Shown here: piece after piece, positions 1-6,104 of the stretch | Layout: each line of letters opens with the position of its first letter | How positions within the stretch are numbered: the first letter of the stretch is position 1 | Assembly (NCBI GenBank): GCA_900770015.1 | Contig: CAAGIU010000217.1 | Location: forward strand, 1-12,202 | Length of the DNA stretch: 12,202 nt | DNA from: an uncultured Oscillospiraceae bacterium | Lineage (GTDB): Bacteria > Bacillota_A > Clostridia > Oscillospirales > Oscillospiraceae | Direction: 5' to 3' | Program-made: the position numbers and the translations under genes | Notes under the pieces: model-generated | Told to the model about the DNA's origin: nothing | The model's database searches: none | The model's input: only the letters and a program-made list of their open reading frames with translations

Positions 1-117
1 GATACAAGAGTATCCTCGAACTGTACGAGCGTGCACTTATGCGATTGAACCGCCGTATACCGAACGGTACGTACGGTGGTGTGAGAGGTCGGCTAGGTAT
101 CTAGCCTCCTACTCTAT
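1..117 (+). mobile_element. Group II intron, 3' end (domains V and VI), left part outside window
   Basis: The sequence folds as a group II intron domain V followed by domain VI. Domain V: lower stem 49-57 paired with 72-80 (9 bp, one G-U), a two-base CG bulge at 70-71, upper stem 58-61 with 66-69, and a GAAC tetraloop. The lower strand contains a CGC triad where the catalytic AGC/CGC triad of the family sits. Domain VI: stem AGAG 84-87 with CTCT 112-115, inner stem GGCTAG 91-96 with CTAGCC 101-106, and an unpaired A at 111. That A lies seven bases from a predicted 3' splice site after the AT at 116-117, as expected for the branch point. The reverse-transcriptase gene, if present, lies left of the window. 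A frame open from 3 to 104 runs through the ribozyme domains and is not called a gene. Confidence 0.82.
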
Positions 118-302
118 TCATGTGTGGAAATCGGCACAGTACATGGGAAAATTGTGAATTGCCGTAATATTTGCCCAGCCACTGTGGGGGAGGATAGTAT
201 CCTCCCGCCAGGTTGGTCGCCTGAGTGTTCCGTTGAACGGAACTATGTTGGACATGGCACGGATTTGCCTGGGCAGCTCTGGGGAAAGCTGATGCGTGAA
301 GG
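118..302. other. Non-coding spacer between intron and DUF4430 gene
   Basis: This stretch is the 3' exon side of the intron and the downstream flank of the convergent minus-strand DUF4430 gene. I see no convincing gene in it. It holds two palindromes (188-206 and 227-243). No intrinsic terminator with a T-run is visible for the minus-strand gene; the weak CAGCT/AGCTG pairing just after its stop lacks a U-tract. Confidence 0.6.
188..206. repeat. Palindrome GGGAGGATA-G-TATCCTCCC, copy A of an edge repeat
   Basis: Perfect 9-bp arms around a single central base. The flanks (ACTGT on the left, GCCA on the right) are shared with the element at 11952-11970 near the other edge, so this is a dispersed palindromic repeat rather than a chance palindrome. 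It resembles the short palindromic elements that litter intergenic regions of many gut Clostridia. Confidence 0.6.
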
Positions 303-1088
303 TTACTTTTCGACCTTGAAGGTATAGACCGCGCCCTCGGTGATTTCGGTGGCGTCCACGCCGGTGAGGGCGTACTCGCCGTCGATGTAGAAGGCCCAGT
401 AGCTGCCGTCGGTATTGTAGTCGGCGGTGATGCCGTTCACGGTCTTGACGTACAGACCCCATTCGCTTTCGTCACCGGCGATGATGCACAGCTCCACCAG
501 AGCCGCGCCCACGGTTTCGGCATCGGTACGGACGGTGACGGTGATGTCATTGCCTTCATCGTCCTGGGTCACAAAGGTGAATTCCTTCTCGCCCTTGCCG
601 TAAACACCGCCGTCGGCCAGGGTGATGGTGTCCTCTTCCATGGGAGCGCCCTCCACCGCGAAGGTGTAGACGCTGCCCTCGGTGATCTCGGTGGCATCCA
701 CGCCGGTGAGGGCGTACTCGCCGTCGATGTAGAAGGCCCAGTAGCTGCCGTCGGTGTTGTAGTCGGCGGTGATGCCGTTGACTGTCTTGACATACAGACC
801 CCATTCGCTTTCGTCACCGGCGATGATGTTCAGCTCCACAAGGGCCTGACCGACGGTTTCGGCATCGGTGCGGACGGTGACGGTGATATAGCGGAACAGG
901 TGGGACACTTCGAAGGTGAATTCCTTCTCGCCTTCGCCGTAGACGGCGCCGTCGGTGAGCAGAATGGTCTCCTCGTTTTCGTCCCAGACGATCTCCGTTT
1001 CCGTCTGGACAGCCTCGGCGCAGACGGTGCCCATGGCAAAGGAAGCCAGCAGCAGGAGGCAAAGAAGCAGGGAAGTCAGTTTTTTCAT
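303..1088 (-). CDS. Secreted tandem DUF4430 (transcobalamin-like C-terminal) protein
   Basis: The 261-residue product starts with a signal peptide (residues 1-26: basic MKK, a Leu-rich core, and a signal peptidase I-like AEA at 24-26). There is no convincing lipobox, no LPXTG anchor and no C-terminal membrane segment, so it is predicted to be released or loosely surface-bound. Two DUF4430 domains (about 41-146 and 154-260) follow, each ending in the family's Y-W-x-F-Y-I-D-G-x-Y and G-V-D-x-T-x-I motifs. From ITVTVRT onward the two copies are almost identical. DUF4430 is related to the beta domain of transcobalamin and intrinsic factor. The gene has an AAAGGAG ribosome binding site at 1098-1104 and sits directly behind a cobalamin riboswitch and terminator, so expression should rise when B12 is scarce. 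A corrinoid-binding role is inferred from family and regulation; no ligand residues can be assigned. Confidence 0.88.
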   Translation of the reverse strand: MKKLTSLLLCLLLLASFAMGTVCAEAVQTETEIVWDENEETILLTDGAVYGEGEKEFTFEVSHLFRYITVTVRTDAETVGQALVELNIIAGDESEWGLYVKTVNGITADYNTDGSYWAFYIDGEYALTGVDATEITEGSVYTFAVEGAPMEEDTITLADGGVYGKGEKEFTFVTQDDEGNDITVTVRTDAETVGAALVELCIIAGDESEWGLYVKTVNGITADYNTDGSYWAFYIDGEYALTGVDATEITEGAVYTFKVEK

Positions 1089-1122
1089 GTTGGGTTACTC
1101 CTTTCAGATGATCAAACGGCAG

Positions 1123-1160
1123 AAAAAAGCTGCGCCGATGATGCAAATCATCGGCGCAGC
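1123..1160 (-). terminator. Riboswitch expression-platform terminator
   Basis: On the minus strand a perfect 14-bp stem (1160-1147 with 1142-1129), a four-base loop and a run of six U (1128-1123) lie between the cobalamin aptamer and the DUF4430 start codon. A competing helix is available: GCGCAG (1173-1168) can pair with CTGCGC (1159-1154), which would use up the 5' arm of the terminator. This supports transcriptional attenuation by B12. Confidence 0.9.
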
Positions 1161-1216
1161 CGTATTTCTGCGCAGTTCTCCCGTGGAATGGCCGTACTTG
1201 CAGCCGGGGAAACGTC

Positions 1217-1392
1217 CATCCAGCAGGTATCCTGACTTGCGCATCCTCAGCCTCCGCACTGCCTTCTCAGGTTTGCACCCAATGACCGGCTTTCGCCATG
1301 TGCGGCGCCTCCACGCATACAGTGGCGGTACCGTTCGGGATTTGCACCCGATTCCCTGTTCTCTCCGAAGCCGCGAAGGCACCGGAGTACTG
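1217..1392 (-). promoter_or_regulatory. Cobalamin (B12) riboswitch
   Basis: Read on the minus strand, the region carries the conserved pieces of a B12 aptamer in order: a GGGTGCAAATCCC hairpin arm (1349-1337), the B12 box GCCACTGT (1326-1319), a TGAGAAGG segment (1269-1262), and the 3' AGTCAGGATACCTGC segment (1237-1223). It lies between a consensus promoter and an intrinsic terminator, so it should stop transcription of the DUF4430 gene when cobalamin is bound. Outer boundaries are approximate. Confidence 0.93.
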
Positions 1393-1415
1393 GATAGATT
1401 CACTTGTACGCGCTC

Positions 1416-1444
1416 AGAATATCACATCCGAGCGCCGTTGTCAA
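1416..1444 (-). promoter_or_regulatory. Promoter of riboswitch-DUF4430 transcript
   Basis: Minus-strand -35 TTGACA (1444-1439), 17-base spacer, and -10 TATTCT (1421-1416). Transcription should start near 1409, just before the aptamer. The -35 box overlaps the stop codon of the upstream DUF2284 gene (1443-1441). Confidence 0.85.
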
Positions 1445-1980
1445 TCGAAAATATACATTCCGAAGAACGCCGTCAGGCCTTCGCCGCAGTCGTATTCCAT
1501 GCCGCATTCTTCCGCCAGCTTCCGGACGAAGATACAGTAGGCCGACATGCAGGAGTACCGGGAGTCGGGGAACCGGCAGGGCTCTCCGCTGCGAAGTGCG
1601 CAGGGCGAACACAGGGCGCAGCCGCTGGCGCCGATGAGAAAACCGGGGACGCCAGCCTGGCGGAATTCCTGCATCAGCCGGATGGAAGCCCCGTTATGCT
1701 GCTTTTTCCCCAGCTTGAAGGCTTCGTTGTCGGCGTAGTCCGCGATCTGGACGATGGTCTGCAGCACCAGTCCCTTTTTATGGGCAAGAACCCGGGCTTT
1801 CATCTGCTCCACGGTGCCGCAGTCCGGCGGGCAGGCGTAGTTCACGCCGTACTGACCGCACAGGTTTTCCTCGCAGAAGGGACGGAACATGGGATCGAAT
1901 ACAATTTTGTCCGTGTCGATGACCTCCGCCGCGGCAAAGCCCGCTTCCACGGCTCGGGCAATCATTTCGTCGTTTGTCAT
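1441..1980 (-). CDS. DUF2284 predicted metal-binding protein
   Basis: A 179-residue cytosolic protein with no signal peptide or membrane segment. The start at 1980 is set by an AAAGGAGG ribosome binding site just upstream and by the N-terminus MTNDEMI; a longer open frame reaching 2175 runs through the promoter and is not used. The product shows the Cys-rich pattern of DUF2284: a YACPPDCG motif in the middle and a C-x2-C-x2-C cluster followed by further Cys residues towards the C-terminus, likely ligands for a metal or Fe-S centre. The biochemical role of the family is not established. It has its own promoter, and transcription could read on into the riboswitch and DUF4430 gene. Its place between a B12 riboswitch and a cobamide operon suggests a corrinoid or cobalt connection, which is inference. 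Confidence 0.85.
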   Translation of the reverse strand: MTNDEMIARAVEAGFAAAEVIDTDKIVFDPMFRPFCEENLCGQYGVNYACPPDCGTVEQMKARVLAHKKGLVLQTIVQIADYADNEAFKLGKKQHNGASIRLMQEFRQAGVPGFLIGASGCALCSPCALRSGEPCRFPDSRYSCMSAYCIFVRKLAEECGMEYDCGEGLTAFFGMYIFD

Positions 1981-2005
1981 GCTGGAATGCCTCCTTTTGC
2001 TGATT

Positions 2006-2034
2006 ATTGTACCCGCAGGATTCGGATTCGTCAA
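2006..2034 (-). promoter_or_regulatory. Promoter of DUF2284 gene
   Basis: Minus-strand -35 TTGACG (2034-2029), 17-base spacer, and -10 TACAAT (2011-2006). The start site would be near 1999, leaving a leader of about 20 bases holding only the ribosome binding site. Confidence 0.8.
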
Positions 2035-2092
2035 GCAGGGAAAATCCGCAAAAACACGGAAAATCCCATGGGCTTCCCAGAAAATATGGGAG

Positions 2093-2121
2093 TTGACATT
2101 TGGAAGGGGAGTTGCTATATT
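2093..2121 (+). promoter_or_regulatory. Promoter of the ecfT-cobC operon
   Basis: Consensus -35 TTGACA (2093-2098), 17-base spacer, and -10 TATATT (2116-2121). The start site near 2128 leaves roughly 30 bases before the GTG start, too short for a cobalamin riboswitch. An imperfectly supported inverted repeat TCCCAT/ATGGGA (2064-2069 and 2086-2091) abuts the -35 box and could be an operator. Confidence 0.88.
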
Positions 2122-2159
2122 GAGCGCAACGAAAAGAAAAATGCGGGAGGGGAATTTCG

Positions 2160-3029
2160 GTGAAGCAAGATGCATTTTCCGGATGTCATCCGGCGGTGAA
2201 CTTCCTCTTTTTTGTGGGCGCCATCGGCTTCGGCGTGGTGATCCAGCACCCGGCGTATCTCATGGCGGGAGTCCTTGGCGCGGCGGTGTATTACCTGCTG
2301 CTGACGGGGAAAAAGGGCCTGAAGCTCATCTTTGGCACGCTGCTGTTGTTTGCCCTCATCAGTCTGGTAAATCCCCTGATGAACCACTACGGCAAGCATG
2401 TGCTGTTTACCTGCTTCGGGAAGCCCTATACCCTGGAGGCGCTGTACTACGGCATGGCCCTGGGGGCGATTTTTGTCATTATGATGCTCTGGTTCGGCTG
2501 CTACAGCATCGTGCTCACCAGCGATAAATTCACGGCGCTCTTCGGAAATCTGATTCCGGCTCTGTCGCTGCTGCTGGTGATGGTACTGCGGATGATCCCG
2601 GCCTTTACCAGAAAGGCAAAGCAGATTCTGGGTGCCCGCCGCGCCATCGGCAAGGGCGTTTCCCAGGCCGGGAAGCTGACCGAAAAAGCCAGGGACGGCG
2701 CCACGATTCTGTCCGCCCTGACGGATTGGGCACTGGAGGGCAGCATCGTCACGGCGGACTCCATGCGCTCCCGGGGCTACGGCACGGGAAGACGCATAAC
2801 CTTCCGGATTTATCGCATGACCCTGCGCGATTGGGTGCTTCTGCTTTTAATCCTGGGCATGGAGATTTCAGTCCTTTTGGCCGGCGGCACCGGGGCGTCC
2901 TTTACACCCCGGCTGAAGCTGGACAGCCTGAGTTGGGGCTTTATCGTGTATTGTTTCTTTCTTCTGATTCCCACGATTCTTCACATCAAGGAGGTGATCA
3001 CATGGCGAATTTTGAGATCCGCGATCTGA
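2160..3029 (+). CDS. ecfT: ECF transporter transmembrane subunit EcfT
   Basis: A 289-residue integral membrane protein of the EcfT/CbiQ family, the subunit that links the S-component to the ATPases in energy-coupling factor importers. Hydrophobic segments fall near residues 12-29, 31-48, 55-72, 99-118, 132-147, 223-241 and 259-275. The cytoplasmic coupling region carries the paired Arg motifs of the family: G-A-R-R at 158-161 and S-R-G at 204-206. Translation starts at a GTG behind GGGAGGGG. It is the first gene of the operon and its 3' end overlaps the ATPase gene by 28 bases, so the two are probably co-translated. The absence of CbiM/CbiN and the presence of a separate S-component make this a vitamin-type ECF system rather than a cobalt-ion importer. 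Confidence 0.93.
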   Translation: MKQDAFSGCHPAVNFLFFVGAIGFGVVIQHPAYLMAGVLGAAVYYLLLTGKKGLKLIFGTLLLFALISLVNPLMNHYGKHVLFTCFGKPYTLEALYYGMALGAIFVIMMLWFGCYSIVLTSDKFTALFGNLIPALSLLLVMVLRMIPAFTRKAKQILGARRAIGKGVSQAGKLTEKARDGATILSALTDWALEGSIVTADSMRSRGYGTGRRITFRIYRMTLRDWVLLLLILGMEISVLLAGGTGASFTPRLKLDSLSWGFIVYCFFLLIPTILHIKEVITWRILRSAI

Positions 3030-4660
3030 CGTTTTCCTATCCCGGCGCGGCAACCCCCGCCCTTGACCATGTGAACCTCACCATCCGGCAGGGGGAATTT
3101 GTGCTGCTGTGCGGCAAGTCTGGCAGCGGCAAGACCACGCTGCTGCGCCACCTCAAATCGGTGCTGATGCCCCATGGCGAGCGCTCCGGCACCATCACTT
3201 TCCGGGGAAAGCCGCTTCAGCAGGTGCCCCAGGGGGAGCAGGCCGCAAAAATCGGCTTTGTCATGCAGAATCCCGATGACCAGATCGTCACGGACAAGGT
3301 CTGGCATGAGCTGGCCTTCGGGCTGGAAAATCTTGGCTGCGACCAGAAAACCATGCGTCTTCGCGTGGCGGAAATGGCCAGCTATTTCGGCATTCAGGCG
3401 TGGTTCCACCGGGAGGTGGCGGAGCTGTCCGGCGGGCAAAAGCAGCTATTAAATCTGGCTTCCATCATGGCCATGCAGCCGGAGGTGCTGATTCTGGATG
3501 AGCCCACCAGTCAGCTGGACCCCATTGCCGCGGCAGACTTCCTGAACACCATCCGCAAGATTAACCGGGAGCTGGGCACCACCATTCTGATTACCGAGCA
3601 CCGCACCGAGGATGTGTTCCATGCGGCAGACCATGTGGTGGTCATGGAGGGCGGCAGGGTCACCGCCGACGGCAGCCCCCGTCAGGTGGCGCAGAAGCTC
3701 TATGCCGAAAACAGCCAGCTGTTTCCTGCCCTGCCCGCCCCGGTTCGCGCGTTCTATGAATCGGAGGCTGAAGGCAATTGCCCCCTGACCGTTCGGGAGG
3801 GAAGAACCTGGCTGACGGAGCTGTACTCCGAGCCGCCGCAGATCACTGCCCTGCCCCCGGAAGCGGAATTCCCCATGGGGAAGGTTCCCGCTCTGGAAGT
3901 GAAGGAGGGGTGGTTCCGGTATGAGAAGGATGCCCCGGACATTCTGCAGGGTGTCACCTTCGCCGTGCCCCAGGGCAGCCTCTATGCCATCGTCGGCGGC
4001 AACGGCACCGGCAAATCCACCACGCTGAAAGCGGTCTGCGGCATCTGCCGGCTGTACAGGGGGAGCGTAACCCTCTTCGGAAGGAAGCTGCAAAGCTACC
4101 GTAAGGGGGAACTGTTCCAGGGCTGCCTTTCCATGCTGCCCCAGGACCCCAAGAGCCTTTTCGTCAAGCAGACGCTGCGGGAGGATCTGGCGGAAATGTC
4201 GTCTGACAAGGGAAAAATCACGCAGATCAGCAGGCTCTGCGAAATCGACCACCTGCTGGATGCCCACCCCTATGATCTCTCCGGCGGAGAGGTGCAGCGG
4301 GCGGCGCTGGCCAAGGTGCTGCTGACGAATCCCAGACTGCTGCTGCTGGACGAGCCCACCAAGGGACTGGACAGCTTCTTCAAGGTCAAGCTGGCGGGGA
4401 TTCTCAAACAGCTCCGAAAGACCGGGATGACCATCGTCATGGTCTCCCACGATGTGGAATTCTGCGCGGAGTACGCCGACCTGGTGGGTATGTTCTTCGA
4501 CGGTCAGCTGCTGACCACCGATACCCCCCGGCGCTTCTTCGGTTCCAACAGCTTCTATACCACCGCCGCCAACCGCATGAGCCGTTGCGTCTTCCGCAAT
4601 GCGGTGACGGCCTCGGATGTGGCCGGACTGATCCGGCAGAACCGGGAGGCGCAGACATGA
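3002..4660 (+). CDS. ecfA: ECF transporter ATPase, fused double ABC domain
   Basis: A 552-residue protein with two complete ABC ATPase domains in one chain, replacing the usual separate EcfA1 and EcfA2. Domain 1 has Walker A GKSGSGKTT (38-46), Q-loop NPDDQ (90-94), signature LSGGQ (142-146), Walker B LILDEP (163-168) and switch His200. Domain 2 has Walker A GGNGTGKSTT (332-341), Q-loop QDP (381-383), signature LSGGE (426-430), Walker B LLLLDEP (446-452) and switch His483. Residues of about 240-298 form the linker. The start at 3002 is chosen for an AAGGAGGTGATC ribosome binding site and for an N-terminus that opens straight into the ABC fold; upstream codons in this frame overlap ecfT. It powers uptake together with EcfT and the next gene, whose start overlaps this stop (ATGA). 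Confidence 0.94.
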   Translation: MANFEIRDLTFSYPGAATPALDHVNLTIRQGEFVLLCGKSGSGKTTLLRHLKSVLMPHGERSGTITFRGKPLQQVPQGEQAAKIGFVMQNPDDQIVTDKVWHELAFGLENLGCDQKTMRLRVAEMASYFGIQAWFHREVAELSGGQKQLLNLASIMAMQPEVLILDEPTSQLDPIAAADFLNTIRKINRELGTTILITEHRTEDVFHAADHVVVMEGGRVTADGSPRQVAQKLYAENSQLFPALPAPVRAFYESEAEGNCPLTVREGRTWLTELYSEPPQITALPPEAEFPMGKVPALEVKEGWFRYEKDAPDILQGVTFAVPQGSLYAIVGGNGTGKSTTLKAVCGICRLYRGSVTLFGRKLQSYRKGELFQGCLSMLPQDPKSLFVKQTLREDLAEMSSDKGKITQISRLCEIDHLLDAHPYDLSGGEVQRAALAKVLLTNPRLLLLDEPTKGLDSFFKVKLAGILKQLRKTGMTIVMVSHDVEFCAEYADLVGMFFDGQLLTTDTPRRFFGSNSFYTTAANRMSRCVFRNAVTASDVAGLIRQNREAQT

Positions 4661-5352
4661 AAAAATCCGGCATTTTTTCGGTTTTGGTGATTTTTCTGCT
4701 GATTCCGCTGACGCTGCTGCTGGGCACGAAGCTGAAAGGGCGGGCCTACTACCTCATCAGCACCCTGGTGGTCATGGAGATCATGCTGCCCTTTTTCTTC
4801 CGGTTTGAATCCCGGCGGCCCCAGGCCAGGGAGCTGGTGATTCTGGCGGTGATGGCGGCGCTGGCGGCGGTGTCCCGGGTGGTGTTTGCCTTCTCTCCGT
4901 ATCTGAAGACCATCACCGGCATCATCATGATCACGGGCATTGCCTTCGGCGCGGAGGCGGGATTTCTGACGGGGGCTGTGGCGGCCTTTGCCAGCAACTT
5001 CTTCTTTGGACAGGGACCCTGGACGCCCTGGCAGATGTTTGCCTACGGCTTCGGAGGCTTTTTCGCCGGCCTCATCTTTCATAAACACAAAGCATGGAGA
5101 AAGCCCTGGATTCTGGCGCCCTTCGGTTTTCTGACCATTCTGCTGCTGGTGGGCCCCATGCTGGACAGCTGCACCGTGTTCACCGTGCTGACGAAATTCA
5201 CAAAGAAAAATATCCTGATTATCTATGGCCAGGGCGTTCCCGTGAACATCACCCACGGCATCGGCGCCGCGCTGACGCTGTTCTTTGTCAGCCGTCCGCT
5301 TCTGAGCAAGCTGGAACGGCTGCAGACCAAGTACGGAATGCTGGAGGAGTAA
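4657..5352 (+). CDS. ECF transporter S-component, probably corrinoid-specific
   Basis: A 231-residue, strongly hydrophobic membrane protein with about six or seven helices (roughly 6-23, 30-49, 58-78, 85-110, 122-141, 152-170 and 197-212). A conserved-looking GQGPWTPWQMF stretch at 118-128 resembles the ECF transporter S-component superfamily. It is translationally coupled to the ATPase gene (ATGA overlap) and followed after two bases by cbiR, so the operon supplies its own substrate-binding subunit. Substrate is inferred from context: the downstream genes need an imported cobamide or cobinamide. Alternatives are alpha-ribazole or a benzimidazole base, as proposed for CblT-type S-components, but no alpha-ribazole kinase (cblS) is present. 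I could not assign it to CbrT or CblT from sequence alone. Confidence 0.82.
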   Translation: MKKSGIFSVLVIFLLIPLTLLLGTKLKGRAYYLISTLVVMEIMLPFFFRFESRRPQARELVILAVMAALAAVSRVVFAFSPYLKTITGIIMITGIAFGAEAGFLTGAVAAFASNFFFGQGPWTPWQMFAYGFGGFFAGLIFHKHKAWRKPWILAPFGFLTILLLVGPMLDSCTVFTVLTKFTKKNILIIYGQGVPVNITHGIGAALTLFFVSRPLLSKLERLQTKYGMLEE

Positions 5353-5354
5353 CT

Positions 5355-6104
5355 ATGCTGAAAGCCAATCAGATTTTCCTCTCCACCATCGACCCCATTG
5401 CGGGGCAGCTTGCCCGGGAGTGGGGGCTGGGGGTGGAGATTGCGGAATTCTGTACCGCCAGCAATCTGGATGACTTCTTTTCGGAAACCGATGATGCGGT
5501 GCAGCGGCAGATCAGCGGTGTGCCTCACCGGCTGCTCCACGGGCCCTTCAACGAGCTGTTTCCCTGCGCCATCGACCCGCTGGCCAGGAAGCTGGCTGCA
5601 TACCGCTACCGGCAGTCTTTGTCGCTGGCGGAGCAGTATCAGGCGGAAAAGGTGATTCTCCACGGCGGGTACAACCCGAGATTGTATTTTCCCTGCTGGT
5701 ACGTGGAGCAGTCGGTGCTGTTCTGGAAGCAATTTCTGGAAGAAAATCCGGGAAACTACAAAATATGTCTGGAAAATGTACTGGAAGAGGAGCCGGAAAT
5801 GCTGCTTTCCATTGTCCGGCAGGTGAATGACCCGAGATTGTCCCTCTGCCTGGATCTGGGCCATGTAAACGCCTATTCCAAAGTCCCTGCGGCATACTGG
5901 ATCGAAACCTGGGGCGACTGCCTTTCCCATGCCCATGCCCACAACAACGACGGCTCTGCGGATACCCACAGCGCCCTGGATCAGGGCACACTGAATCTGG
6001 AGGCCATCCTGCAATCCCTTACCCACGCCACTGTCACCCTGGAGCTGCCCCAAATCGGCGGCGCCGTCGGCTGGCTGACCGAAAAAGGAGTCCTGGAACC
6101 ATGA
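5355..6104 (+). CDS. cbiR: Probable cobamide-remodelling hydrolase CbiR (AP endonuclease 2 superfamily)
   Basis: A 249-residue TIM-barrel protein of the xylose isomerase-like/AP endonuclease 2 superfamily. Candidate metal ligands lie at the expected strand ends: His62 (LLHGPF), His103 (ILHGG), Glu140 (CLEN), Asp167 and His170 (CLDLGH), His192/194/196 and Asp199 (SHAHAHNND), His205 and Glu230 (LELP). Annotation pipelines would probably call it sugar phosphate isomerase/epimerase. CbiR, described in Akkermansia muciniphila, belongs to this superfamily and hydrolyses the phosphoribosyl bond in the nucleotide loop of cobamides, the first step of lower-ligand exchange. Lying between an ECF importer and cobT, with two bases to the former and an ATGA overlap with the latter, this gene fits that function and not sugar metabolism. 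The assignment rests on fold plus context; similarity to characterised CbiR was not tested. Confidence 0.75.
   Translation: MLKANQIFLSTIDPIAGQLAREWGLGVEIAEFCTASNLDDFFSETDDAVQRQISGVPHRLLHGPFNELFPCAIDPLARKLAAYRYRQSLSLAEQYQAEKVILHGGYNPRLYFPCWYVEQSVLFWKQFLEENPGNYKICLENVLEEEPEMLLSIVRQVNDPRLSLCLDLGHVNAYSKVPAAYWIETWGDCLSHAHAHNNDGSADTHSALDQGTLNLEAILQSLTHATVTLELPQIGGAVGWLTEKGVLEP

Noticed and set aside
955..2163. Plus-strand open frame of 402 codons across the riboswitch and DUF2284 gene
   Set aside because: It runs antisense to a B12 riboswitch, terminator, promoter and a recognisable gene, and shows no family features.
1981..2175. N-terminal extension of the DUF2284 frame to 2175
   Set aside because: It would cover both promoters and the ribosome binding site; the start at 1980 has a strong ribosome binding site and matches the family.
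2726..3001. Upstream extension of the ATPase frame inside ecfT
   Set aside because: The sequence there is out-of-frame ecfT; the AAGGAGGTGATC site and ABC N-terminus fix the start at 3002.
2160..5352. CbiMNQO-type cobalt or nickel ion importer
   Set aside because: No CbiM or CbiN is present; the S-component lacks the His-rich N-terminus of CbiM/NikM, and the ATPase is a double-domain vitamin type.
5355..6104. Sugar phosphate isomerase or endonuclease IV in carbon or DNA metabolism
   Set aside because: The fold allows it, but tight coupling between an ECF importer and cobT favours CbiR.
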